Positions 26,001 through 31,556 of a stretch of 32,527 nt of DNA are shown here, piece by piece. The stretch is from Parahaliea aestuarii (GTDB lineage: Bacteria; Pseudomonadota; Gammaproteobacteria; Pseudomonadales; Halieaceae): NCBI RefSeq assembly GCF_008064635.1, contig NZ_VRYZ01000011.1:1-32527 (forward strand), written 5' to 3'. The notes beneath the pieces were generated by a model that was not told the DNA's origin, ran no database searches, and saw only the letters and a program-made list of their open reading frames with translations. The position numbers and the translations under genes were made by a program. The first letter of the stretch is position 1; each line of letters begins with the position of its first letter.

Positions 26001-28034
26001 ACCACGGGGATGCAGTATGACGCGCAGTACGGTCGACTGAAGGCGATGGAGTACCCGGAAGCGCTGACCGTAGCGTACGGCTACAACGCCCGGGGTTACA
26101 AGGCCACGGTCAGCAATGCGGCCAGCGGGTTCAAATACCGGGAGATCACCGCCGCGTCACCGCGCGGGCAGTGGGAGCAGGGCCATCTGGCGGGGAACAA
26201 GTACACGGTGACCCGCGCCTTCGATGCCAACACGGGGTGGGCTTCCAACTCCCTCCTGCAATCGGCAACGACAGACCTGCACCAGGAGACGTACGTTGAT
26301 TATGACGACTTCGGCAATCTGGTGATTAAGAATACCGGCCTGCGGACGACCCTGGGTGGTGCCTGGACTTCCGAGCAGGAGACCTACCAGTACGATGCCC
26401 TGCATCGCCTGATGCAGAACACCGTGGGCGCAGTTAGCTCCATCAGCTATGGTTATGACGGTGTGGGCAACTTCACGCTGAAGGATGACTACGCTTCCAG
26501 CTACAGCTACCCCGCCGGCAACAACCGCTTGCAGTCAGTACAGCTGGTGGCTGGGGGGCTGAAGACCTTCGGTTATGACGCCAGTGGGAATCTGACGACG
26601 GAGAACGGGGTCAATACCATCGATTACAATGCGTTCAACAAGCCGACGGAGATCCGGCGGCCGAACGTGTTGGGCGTGACGCAATCGACTGCGATCGATT
26701 ACGGTGCAGACCTGATGCGCTACCGGAAGGTGACAAAGGACGGTACGGAAACGCTGTACATCGACAAGCTGTATGAGCGGATTACGGATGGCGCGACTGT
26801 GAAGGCGCGTTACTACATCGAGGACATTGCGGCCTTGACGGTCACGACGGACGGCGGTAATACGAGCTCGGCCATTGCCTATACGCATAAAGACAGGTTG
26901 GGCTCGACGGTGGCGCTGGTGGATCACGATGGCAATCCACTGGAGATGCACAGCTATGATCCCTTTGGCAAGCCGCGGCAGGGCAGCGGGGCGCCGAAGT
27001 CGGTGATCACGTTGGCGAGCGAGTATATGACCCGGGGGTTCACGGACCATGAGCATATGGATGAGGTGCAGATGATCCATATGAACGGGCGGGGTTATGA
27101 CTATAACCTGGGCCGCTTCCTGAGTGTCGATCCCTTCATTGTGGCGCCGGGGAACAGCCAAGCTTTGAATCCGTACAGCTATGTTTTGAACAACCCCTTG
27201 AGTGGCGTGGACCCCACGGGCTACGCGAAGGAAAAAGTAGAGAAAAACTTGGTTCGTGTTAAGAGAACGGGATCCCGTATAGAAAGGGAAGTCAGTGTTA
27301 CGAGAACAACAACCCAGACCGAAAATGGCACCTCAACCGAGGTACATCTTGAAGGAGGGCTTGCAAGCGACCAGCAGGCCGTGGCGAATGGCATGACTGG
27401 TGCATTGATGGCCGCTGGATTTAATAATGTTACAAGTTCTTCTCCTTCAGGTGAAATAGGCAGTCAGGCGTCTAGGAATAACTCGGGTGGTATGGTTGAT
27501 AATTATTATGACGACTTGTACGAAGCTCCAGCGATGCAAGGAGGGGGCAGAAAAAATTCTCTGCACGGAAACAATATTATCGAATCGCTCACTGACCCTA
27601 GGGTGTCTTTAGGGGCTGGTGTAGCCTCATCAGCAATGTCTGTAGCTGCGGGCGAAATGGGGGCTTTAGCAGATGATAAAGAAGCGGCCGTTCGAAGGGC
27701 TGCGAGCATAGTAGATGACGTGCATCCAGGACACATGGCTAGGGTCGAAGAAATAAGAACTGCTTCAACTCGTGTCGGAGCGTCAGGGAGGGCATTGGGA
27801 TTTGGTGGCGCCGCACTTTCAGGAACGGCATATTTTCTGCATATGTCGGAAGGCAACTCTGAAGCTGCGATTTTGGATGCAACTGATTTTGGTGTTGCTT
27901 GGGGTAGTCTGGTTGCACATCCAGCTTATAGTTTGTTCTATCTCGGAGTACGTGTAGTACAGTCGGGAGAGAGTTTGTACCCTCAAAACTCACTAATGCG
28001 TGAGTATTTTGAGTCGCGAAGTCCAATGGATTAG
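17028..28034 (+). CDS. Giant secreted FN3/SpvB/FG-GAP/YD-repeat Rhs-type polymorphic toxin
   Basis: The protein has 3668 residues and a good ribosome binding site. The N-terminus is a long Sec signal with likely cleavage after GALA (residue 40). About 14 FN3-like modules of roughly 95 residues fill 41-1385. An SpvB-like domain starts near 1405 (SVKGQGGVSGGQASYQVPISL). FG-GAP/integrin-type calcium loops run from about 1760 to 2210 (DTNGDGVPDW, DYNGDGWPDVL, DMDGNGLPDL and four more). A TcdB-middle-like stretch (about 2265-2385) precedes YD repeats (about 2625-3360). The Rhs core end is GRFLSVDPF...NPYSYVLNNPL...DPTGY (about 3363-3398). Residues from about 3400 are the variable tip, with AT-richer codons and no recognised toxin motif. 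The Rhs shell normally encapsulates the tip. There is no PAAR or VgrG part, so export by Sec plus the neighbouring T2SS is more likely than T6SS; this is inference. Confidence 0.9.
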   Translation: MLRTVLNLVLCLLPLRSKRHSLGSLALLGLLGLFSQGALAIETPTNFTVPAEDTDGTFTITWSAVDGNVRYAVEHKRSTSSTWSRIHWGATTTKNIYNVTNGTHNYRLRACNVEGTECSDYTAVKSTVVQRPPLVPGGLSFTTDDNPFTPSSYEDKNGTFSFTWGAASGATRYVVHRKLNSGGWVQVHNSSSRTRSESGLANGLYTYRVQACTGSFACSGWSGNLSMDVQRPPGTPGGLTLPATSTTGNYSVSWNAVNGVTGYSLIYRKDGGAWDFAYIGPALSHSQSRTNGVYDYHVVACIDWSCSPESTTKTISVQSPPSVPGGLSFTTDDNPFSPSSYEDKDGSFSFIWGDTTGATRYVVHRKLNSGGWVQVHNSSSRTRMESALANGLYTYRVQACTGAFACSAWSSTITMNVQRPPATPSTLTVPATSSNGSFTASWSAVGGGADVYALTRRKAGEDWAIVYDGAATAFAMSGLAAGTYEFQARACIGWSCSDPTPIQTTVVQAAPPVPTGLNLPAQDNDGDFDVTWNASTGANKYTLQRRISGGSWLTIQDTSSRTHIESALESNHYDYRVRACMGAACSAWSVVQSVHVQWKPSTPTGFTLDPLSTTGTYTVGWNAVGGGVTHYVVTERTGGGAWTFAHVSLDRPYSVTDKPSGVYEYRIQACIDFSCSTPSNPKTISVERQATSLYFTSYPDYVVFDGSFDLTWKQLFIGSGVVSMSVTQQINNGAETTIATHSYNTTGISRPALDSGVYTYRYRVVSQSCSNGECDPLVERVVETISVTVDNIAEPVTVDAPTAVFDGTYTVSWDDTAPNFKIEEKEDGQSWAMATSWIVGSASRNFNRSPGKYVYRVSPCASAAQCFPVYSKDVLVSVVSSEPVTLTRTSASPVEAQGGVPVTAKMSLQVPFPTGADEIQLERRYNGATGWTSWVASSIDITGSSMVATSLIDLYNSNNYQFRARACVGSINSICQATYSDVVSFQLTRYAGASAPETSRGNFAVSVWGPPGNPNGNSLEIFELPPGGGVNDWVGIHEITNPAIGTGQEYTHDVSKSTAGTYSYRVKWCDKEHSPVVCTTGLPVSVTVKPLPGALPSASATYNSGSGAVTVVWSSASGVVEDYEVTVQPTGQTAYRAPGETNSDTATSRIINDLAPGTYTFKVRACNSLGGSKACNAGIVTNSITVPEPIVLGIPVVTAPATSEPGETYTVSWETVSGATSSAEYTLQERVNGAGGWINQVTRSAPPFFRDFNHAVGSYDYRVTVCEQSVCETSAIKTVQVEEPPPPPLVLDAVTGLTYTLPPDELGTVRFTLQWNSVEDADQYEVFNVTDSEISYSLGNVTTWDATKTAHPIGEYEFQVRACNSIESVCGPRSSILTIDLNESGWAQRSPVQVSDADYVAQTGPLHDDSVGSVKGQGGVSGGQASYQVPISLVPGRNGMMPSVTLGYSSRGGNSTVGMGWALSAGSSIARCPSTVAVDGVNGGVTLTNSDKLCLDGQRLIVTSGTYGSNGAVYRLELDTMTRVTQQGGDLSGTGAWFKAELKNGRVQEYGKTTESRQIPDGAGVTRAWSISGEQDRSGNSMAFHYVYGSEAGRSGATAGVGAGEHLLSEITYTGTNSTEGNRSVELTYETRSDVASQYLGGGVVRQTQRVARITTRLAGDAVREYNLTYTQSAATGRSLLNSVDECGFKGGSRVCKAPTTMQWLDAEADYVLEPVGYRNNPAQSSLEVADDPSFVRQYLTDSTGVTAPKFYDISKVIPHGDTNGDGVPDWPAIYQNEVKQSDGWFTDAEGVMRGTNSEELLTCNRGRGRAALRCIDADFNQDGKTDSWYITSSGVPKLNVRYAGGSWIQTGVELADVEDSVIAIADYNGDGWPDVLAEKYASMETTAGQSAKEIRLWLHQGASSLNSNPFTGNGILVRSIPKQINGTSYFVNEGVMPMGDMDGNGLPDLIITNFNLNIGAAPFYPLEQPIPESMVRTLISGTGQLSFSEVDLSDYQPNTAVSGAIGAYFTLFMDVNADGLADWLAWDTTGVAGGVAPNLHLALNIGGGEFGEWQNLGANSKLDILPIYTPGPPNEPIGPFVYYPKYAHGIKQFDYDSDGRPELLIPSGMVAETCASRRERHPDGSESSATRCGDQIFQPYPYYNGDVRSIEKLDGGLWDDNVYKYQLMRFVENVNGEFTAVLDTNIDADLIGSGIHAAVTDATGNGLSDLVFSFGCRRQGDIDGQAGGPDVCTIDSQTGPMADKDPGVYIVRNRGSVGAGGTERYQPVDMLAAVEDGFGVEDHWVYRPLSSQDERYSQNDGDAAADDDLRFYTPDFNYLDTQVSADVRNAHFHFGSSMYAVAEHRTSDGVGGLNTSQYRYKGAIYNREGRGFQGFRSVIHEDLSAALVSRSDFYQIFPLAGKLHNTRTWELGDITQDSEAGTIDPIKASSHTWRVTWNQENATPSSKLIDELAETGWPVAANAPYFVGPANETHTTRKLAKAGGSTRGVLYSTSVATSYENWGNAALKTTTYQEPGNNHRVESATTTTFATPDQTAWWLNRVDTVSTTRQAITNRLGLVAANDATTTTETAYVYNTTHRLPARLTVTDALGSAPGQVSAYTYTAHGLPATETVSLIGGGSPRVTTTTYSSDGYFPATVENAVGHETVLTYDGRFGVVTNTTDANDVNTGSVLDAFGRVVSQTSDLAPPLYTSLADCAVQSCVAHAVFVATQTQAGSPQRKTYVDQLGRELGTDVEGFSGAQVTTRIDYDNLGRVVFESVPSDDGVSNEGTHYLQYDVLGRLLQKRVDQFGADELETSYEHELGNRGFTTAITVDGDTHTLSMTRTYNGLNQLLETKDALNGTTAYAYDGRGNPIVIQDARSNKITAVYDAFSRKASVTDPDMGQKSFVYNGLGELVSETDARGITLSYTYDALGRMTERTSSGGSAPAYWTYDQATRSGGGLALGLLSKEQVGASPSEQISKVYSYDAKARVIGVTTNIRNALGTLVESFTTGMQYDAQYGRLKAMEYPEALTVAYGYNARGYKATVSNAASGFKYREITAASPRGQWEQGHLAGNKYTVTRAFDANTGWASNSLLQSATTDLHQETYVDYDDFGNLVIKNTGLRTTLGGAWTSEQETYQYDALHRLMQNTVGAVSSISYGYDGVGNFTLKDDYASSYSYPAGNNRLQSVQLVAGGLKTFGYDASGNLTTENGVNTIDYNAFNKPTEIRRPNVLGVTQSTAIDYGADLMRYRKVTKDGTETLYIDKLYERITDGATVKARYYIEDIAALTVTTDGGNTSSAIAYTHKDRLGSTVALVDHDGNPLEMHSYDPFGKPRQGSGAPKSVITLASEYMTRGFTDHEHMDEVQMIHMNGRGYDYNLGRFLSVDPFIVAPGNSQALNPYSYVLNNPLSGVDPTGYAKEKVEKNLVRVKRTGSRIEREVSVTRTTTQTENGTSTEVHLEGGLASDQQAVANGMTGALMAAGFNNVTSSSPSGEIGSQASRNNSGGMVDNYYDDLYEAPAMQGGGRKNSLHGNNIIESLTDPRVSLGAGVASSAMSVAAGEMGALADDKEAAVRRAASIVDDVHPGHMARVEEIRTASTRVGASGRALGFGGAALSGTAYFLHMSEGNSEAAILDATDFGVAWGSLVAHPAYSLFYLGVRVVQSGESLYPQNSLMREYFESRSPMD
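17422..17710 (+). repeat. FN3-module duplication, copy 1
   Basis: Codes for a module starting VPGGLSFTTDDNPF that recurs nearly unchanged 564 nt (188 residues) downstream at 17986-18274. Each copy is followed by a more divergent FN3 module, so the duplicated unit is two modules long. High identity at DNA level points to recent intragenic duplication or conversion. Confidence 0.75.
17986..18274 (+). repeat. FN3-module duplication, copy 2
   Basis: This is the second copy of the VPGGLSFTTDDNPF module. It differs from copy 1 by scattered substitutions such as TPSS to SPSS and RSESG to RMESA; the central stretch RYVVHRKLNSGGWVQVHNSS is identical. Confidence 0.75.
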
Positions 28035-28454
28035 ATGCAGCGAGAACGAGATTTTCCTATGGGAATCATCACAAATGCACGTCACTCACTCTATTTTTAT
28101 GCCTACGAGTCAATTCAAGAGCATGGAAGAGTTGGTGATATATCAACACCCATTGCGCCTGTAGCTCTCATTGACCTATTTTATATATGTGGAGCTCTCA
28201 ATGTGATTTTAAAAATAGCAGGCTTGAATTTTTTCTACATCATAGATGGAGAGTTTCCTACTGTATATGTTATGTTTTTTTACTTTGTCCTATTAGGAAT
28301 AGAAATCTATTATTTTCGTAAAATCGATTTACATTTACTTATAGAAAAATTTAATCGGATGAAAGATAGTGGACGTTTTAGTTATAGAATAAGTGCAATT
28401 ACCTATACGTTTCTAGGATTGACGTGTATGGGAAGTACGTTTCTATTACCATAA
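28035..28454 (+). CDS. Small membrane protein, candidate immunity protein for the Rhs tip
   Basis: The 139-residue frame begins directly after the Rhs stop (TAG then ATG), so translation is probably coupled. An in-frame ATG at 28059 (MGIITNARHSLYFYAYESIQ) is an alternative start. Three hydrophobic segments are predicted, at about 43-66, 74-94 and 116-138. The DNA is markedly AT-rich compared with the Rhs core. Position immediately behind a variable Rhs C-terminus is where immunity genes lie in polymorphic toxin loci, and a membrane-embedded immunity protein would suit a membrane-acting toxin. No family was recognised; the assignment is contextual. Confidence 0.55.
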   Translation: MQRERDFPMGIITNARHSLYFYAYESIQEHGRVGDISTPIAPVALIDLFYICGALNVILKIAGLNFFYIIDGEFPTVYVMFFYFVLLGIEIYYFRKIDLHLLIEKFNRMKDSGRFSYRISAITYTFLGLTCMGSTFLLP

Positions 28455-28657
28455 ACGATTTCATTGAATTTAGGGAAAGAGCGGGCCACTCATCCTTGCG
28501 TCAACGCCCAGCCAGCAGGCGAATTTTGGTGTGGATATCTCGTTCGTATCGCCATCCGTTCAGGTGAAGGGGTGGCTATTCGTTCTATCGACAGGTGAAC
28601 GATCCCCTGCCTTATGGCGCCGCTGACCGGCGAGCAGTACGAAAAGGTCCGCTATGA

Positions 28658-29892
28658 GGTGTGAATTCAACTGATCAACGCAACACCCTGCTATCTTCTC
28701 GAATAACCGGGAGTGTTGCTATATGTCTTACAGAACTCGTCTTCAGTACACGGATGAAATGAGATCCTATATTTGGGATCGATATAAGGCGGGCGATTCA
28801 GTCTGGTCGATTGCCAGGTCATTCGATCGATCCTCGTCGTCTGTCCACGGCTACTTATCGCGCACAGGCGGTATTCGCCCGCCAGAACGAAAGAGGCACA
28901 GTCGGTGCCTTTCTATCAGCGAGCGTGAGGAAATCTCTAGGGGCATCGTCGCCGGCTTGTCAGTCAGGGCAATTGCGTCAGATTTAGGACGTGCACCGTC
29001 AACAATCAGCTGGGAGATCAACAGGAATGTAGGTCCAGATACCTATCGGGCTACTCTGGCTGACCAGGGGGCATGGGATCGAGCGCTGAGACCTAAACCC
29101 TGTAAACTCGTATTGAATCGACGACTTTGTCATCGAGTAGAGCTAAAACTCATGCGCAAGTGGTCGCCACAACAAATCGCTGGCTGGCTAAAGCATGAGT
29201 ATCCGGGAGACGATTGGAATCAGGTGCCGCACGAGACGATCTATCGCAGCCTCTTTATTCAGGCACGTGGAGCCCTGAAGAAAGAGTTGCAACAGCATCT
29301 CCGGTCGAGGCGGCATATTCGTCGGTCCCGGACTTCAACGCTCAAAGACGATGGCCTCGGCGGCATTCCAGGCGCCGTATCTATTCGTGAAAGGCCCGCT
29401 GAAGTAGAGGACAGAGCGGTACCTGGCCATTGGGAAGGAGATCTCATTGAGGGTTCAAACAAGACCTGTGTCGCTACGTTGGTCGAACGACATTCCCGCT
29501 ATGTCATGCTGGCAAAGATCGATCAGAAAGATACAAAGACCGTCATTAATGCCCTGATCAAGCAATCCATGAAGCTCCCCCCTGAACTGTATAAGTCCCT
29601 AACATGGGATCGCGGTACAGAAATAACGGGCCACAAGCGGTTTACTCTGGAGACCAATATCCAGGTCTACATCTGTGACCCCAAGAGTCCATGGCAAAGA
29701 GGTTCGAACGAAAATACGAACCGACTACTCAGGGAGTACTTGCCGAAGTACACCGACCTATCAGTTTACTCTCAGGCACAGCTGGACTGGATTGCGAGAG
29801 AGCTGAATGAGCGACCACGAAAGACCTTGGGCTACGAAACCCCAGCTGCTAGATTTATTGCGTGTGTTGCGGCGACCGGTTGAATTCGCACC
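28658..29892 (+). mobile_element. IS30-family insertion sequence, apparently complete
   Basis: Imperfect terminal inverted repeats of about 31 bp lie at 28658-28688 and 29862-29892 (25 of 31 matches by eye; outermost GGTGTGAATTCAAC against GTTGAATTCGCACC). The right repeat overlaps the last codons of the transposase. Total length is about 1235 bp, usual for the family. No clear 2-3 bp target duplication was identified at these boundaries. The 203 nt between the immunity candidate and this element hold no recognisable gene. Confidence 0.75.
28723..29883 (+). CDS. IS30-family transposase
   Basis: This 386-residue DDE transposase has an N-terminal HTH pair (about 8-45 and 62-100, the second with LSVRAIASDLGRAPSTISWEI) and an integrase-like catalytic core with Asp240 (GHWEGDLIEG), Asp296 (TWDRGTE) and Glu330 (QRGSNENTN). 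The characteristic C-terminal phrase LNERPRKTLGYETPA is present. The frame is intact and all catalytic residues are in place, so the enzyme may be active. It catalyses cut-and-paste or circle-mediated movement of the element. Confidence 0.95.
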   Translation: MSYRTRLQYTDEMRSYIWDRYKAGDSVWSIARSFDRSSSSVHGYLSRTGGIRPPERKRHSRCLSISEREEISRGIVAGLSVRAIASDLGRAPSTISWEINRNVGPDTYRATLADQGAWDRALRPKPCKLVLNRRLCHRVELKLMRKWSPQQIAGWLKHEYPGDDWNQVPHETIYRSLFIQARGALKKELQQHLRSRRHIRRSRTSTLKDDGLGGIPGAVSIRERPAEVEDRAVPGHWEGDLIEGSNKTCVATLVERHSRYVMLAKIDQKDTKTVINALIKQSMKLPPELYKSLTWDRGTEITGHKRFTLETNIQVYICDPKSPWQRGSNENTNRLLREYLPKYTDLSVYSQAQLDWIARELNERPRKTLGYETPAARFIACVAATG

Positions 29893-30225
29893 ACAAAGCA
29901 GACAGTTCCGGCCGCAGGATGTGGCTTGGCTAAATGTACAGTTCTAGCTCGATTGGGCCTGATTCATCAGTTTCCGGCCCTATGAGAACCAACCTTTATG
30001 ACAGCTTTTCCACGGCAGTCGTGTGGATAAGCTATTGATTTTGTGTGATATTTATTGAGACTCCTGAGTGCATATAAGACCTCAACGGGTCTCGTGAATA
30101 CCGATGGCTTCTGTTCAACAGCTCAAAAATAAACGCAATGAGGCGTAACATCATGATTTGTCGTAAGTTCTTCGCGCTATTTAGTATATTCCGCCGTTTG
30201 GCATAGGCGGAATTCCGTCTATTTA
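29893..30225. other. Non-coding stretch between the IS30 and IS110-family elements
   Basis: No convincing gene was seen. An imperfect hairpin lies at 30004-30032 (GCTTTTCCACG against CGTGTGGATAAGC). An 8-bp stem with a 10-nt loop is at 30188-30213 (ATTCCGCC, GGCGGAAT). GCGTAAC at 30143-30149 is identical to the first core of the attC at 32235. CTATTTA occurs twice (30178-30184 and 30219-30225). It is probably the remains of an earlier gene cassette, with part of its attC at the right. Confidence 0.45.
30143..30225 (+). other. Candidate left part of an attC site interrupted by the IS110-family element
   Basis: GCGTAAC at 30143-30149 is the reverse complement of GTTACGC at 31556-31562 on the far side of the element. 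Between them, with the element removed, lies a hairpin (30188-30213) that could be the variable part of an attC. The arms are unequal in length and the inner boxes pair poorly, so this half is less certain than the intact attC at 32235-32294. Confidence 0.35.
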
Positions 30226-30229
30226 ATGA

Positions 30230-30242
30230 CATGGACTCTCCC
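30230..30242 (+). repeat. Subterminal inverted repeat, left
   Basis: CATGGACTCTCCC is a perfect inverted partner of 31536-31548, starting 4 nt inside the inferred left end. Confidence 0.85.
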
Positions 30243-30297
30243 TCTCCAGCGACTATACCCATAGTGGTCGTTGGAAAAACCGATGAGGGATCAGGCC

Positions 30298-31311
30298 ATG
30301 AAAAAAATAGCACGAGTAGGCATTGATATTGCCAAGCAGGTATTTCTTATCCATGGAGTGGATGTTGTGGGTGCCACAGTTCTGAAGAAGAAGCTGAGAC
30401 GAAAAGAAGTTCTGAGCTTTTTCGCCCAGTTGCCAGCAACTGAAATTGGCATTGAGGCTTGCGGTGGAAGCCACTATTGGGCGCGAGAACTGGGCAAACT
30501 GTCACATACCGTAAGACTTATTTCACCGCATTTTGTGACGCCTTATCGCCGTAAGGGGAAAAACGATGCGAACGATGCTGAAGCCATTTGTGAGGCGATA
30601 AGCCGTCCTGGGATGAATTTTGTTGCCGTTAAGTCGGAAGGGCAGCAGTCCATCTTGATGGCCCATCGAGTTCGAGAGCAGTTGGTGTCGGACCGAACAT
30701 CGCTCATTAACCAAATGCGCGGTCACATGATGGAGTTTGGAGTGGTCTTGCCAATGGGAAGGCGTCGATTTCAGAAGACAATTACTGACGCACTTGCCGA
30801 GGATCTCCTGCCGAAGTTGGTCGTGACTATGCTGCATGAAATGTTGGTGAGGTTGTCGCGACTCGATGATGAAATTTCAAATTTGGATACCAGGATTGAG
30901 AGTTGGGCCAGACAAGATGAGATTGCCTGTCGCCTGATGAAACTGGATGGGATTGGTCCCTTGTCGGCGTCAGCATTGGTTGCTACTGCAGGAAACGGCA
31001 GCGTGTTCAAGAATGGAAGGCAGTTTTCTGCCTGGCTCGGCTTAGTGCCGCGCCAGTATTCATCGGGTGGACGGAATAAGCTAGGGGCGATCACGAAGAA
31101 AGGCGATCGTTATTTGCGGAAGTTACTGGTTCAGGGAGCGAGAACAGTATTGCTGATGGCGAGCCGAGAAAAGGGAAGTCATTGCAAATGGATTCAGTCT
31201 CTACGTGAGCGCAGGCCAGACAATGTGGTTGCCGTGGCAATGGCTTCAAAGCAGGCGAGGATGGCCTGGGCTGTGATGACGAACAGCCACCAAATCGAAC
31301 CTGCCATGTAA
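30298..31311 (+). CDS. IS110-family (IS1111 group) DEDD transposase/recombinase
   Basis: This 337-residue protein starts at MKKIARVGIDIAKQ; AGG-like sequence upstream favours the ATG at 30298 over the TTG at 30271. The RuvC-like DEDD domain carries Asp10, Glu53 (GIEACGG), Asp90 and Asp93 (KNDANDAEAI). A coiled linker follows. The C-terminal Tnp_20 domain has KLDGIGPLSASAL and SAWLGLVPRQYSSGGRNKLG; its Ser pair holds the expected nucleophile position. IS110-family enzymes act with a non-coding RNA encoded in the element that pairs with target and donor DNA. The frame is intact and presumably functional. Confidence 0.95.
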   Translation: MKKIARVGIDIAKQVFLIHGVDVVGATVLKKKLRRKEVLSFFAQLPATEIGIEACGGSHYWARELGKLSHTVRLISPHFVTPYRRKGKNDANDAEAICEAISRPGMNFVAVKSEGQQSILMAHRVREQLVSDRTSLINQMRGHMMEFGVVLPMGRRRFQKTITDALAEDLLPKLVVTMLHEMLVRLSRLDDEISNLDTRIESWARQDEIACRLMKLDGIGPLSASALVATAGNGSVFKNGRQFSAWLGLVPRQYSSGGRNKLGAITKKGDRYLRKLLVQGARTVLLMASREKGSHCKWIQSLRERRPDNVVAVAMASKQARMAWAVMTNSHQIEPAM

Positions 31312-31377
31312 TGTTGTGAGTATTTGAGAGGACGATTCTACGATTGCATCAGAAACAGGATGAGAAACGGTACGACC

Positions 31378-31500
31378 GTGCACAGGCAAAACCTGATAAC
31401 AGCTTAGGCCCGTCTCTTGGGCCGTCTATTTAGCGAGGAGCTTGTGCGCAGATGTCATCAGGGCCGGAGTCAAACTCTAGGCCGAATGGATAGCGGCAGT
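31378..31500 (+). ncRNA. Putative bridge/seeker guide RNA (two guide loops)
   Basis: First loop: the outer stem 31378-31387 pairs with 31440-31449 (10 bp including wobbles), then CCT with AGG, then an internal loop. Its 5' arm TAACAGCTT (31397-31405) is complementary to the right flank 31551-31559, and its 3' arm GTCTATTTA (31424-31432) is identical to the left flank 30217-30225. The loop is closed by the stem-loop GGCCC/GGGCC (31407-31423). Second loop: ATGTCAT (31452-31458) is complementary to the left element end 30226-30232. The hairpin 31462-31483 (GGCC..GAGT-CAA-ACTC..GGCC) follows, and ATGGA (31486-31490) is identical to the right element end 31546-31550. This is target loop then donor loop, in the position reported for IS1111-group guide RNAs (downstream of the transposase). 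The true RNA ends are unknown and may span most of 31312-31535. Confidence 0.65.
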
Positions 31501-31535
31501 CGATACCAATTTATCCTGATCTTTGTTGCAAGCCC

Positions 31536-31548
31536 GGGAGAGTCCATG
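31536..31548 (-). repeat. Subterminal inverted repeat, right
   Basis: GGGAGAGTCCATG is a perfect inverted partner of 30230-30242, ending 2 nt before the inferred right end of the element. Confidence 0.85.
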
Positions 31549-31556
31549 GAAAGCTG

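Larger units (their letters stand above)
30226..31550 (+). mobile_element. IS110-family (IS1111-type) insertion sequence
   Basis: A DEDD transposase gene is flanked by perfect 13-bp inverted repeats that are subterminal, CATGGACTCTCCC at 30230-30242 and GGGAGAGTCCATG at 31536-31548; subterminal repeats are the hallmark of the IS1111 group. Ends at 30226 and 31550 are inferred from where four short guide matches to the downstream RNA change from element to flank. There is no target duplication, as expected for this family. The right flank reads AAGCTGTTACGC, containing an integron core site. Confidence 0.75.

Noticed and set aside
17028-28034. T6SS-delivered Rhs effector
   Set aside because: No PAAR motif, no VgrG or EagR-type chaperone gene nearby, and a Sec signal peptide is present.
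28621-28666. Short frame MAPLTGEQYEKVRYEV just before the IS30 element
   Set aside because: Only 16 codons, no family match and no supporting signals; possibly a leftover gene tail but not supportable.
30032-30313. Minus-strand 93-codon open frame upstream of the IS110-family gene
   Set aside because: It spans the inferred IS boundary, has no ribosome binding site and no protein-like composition.
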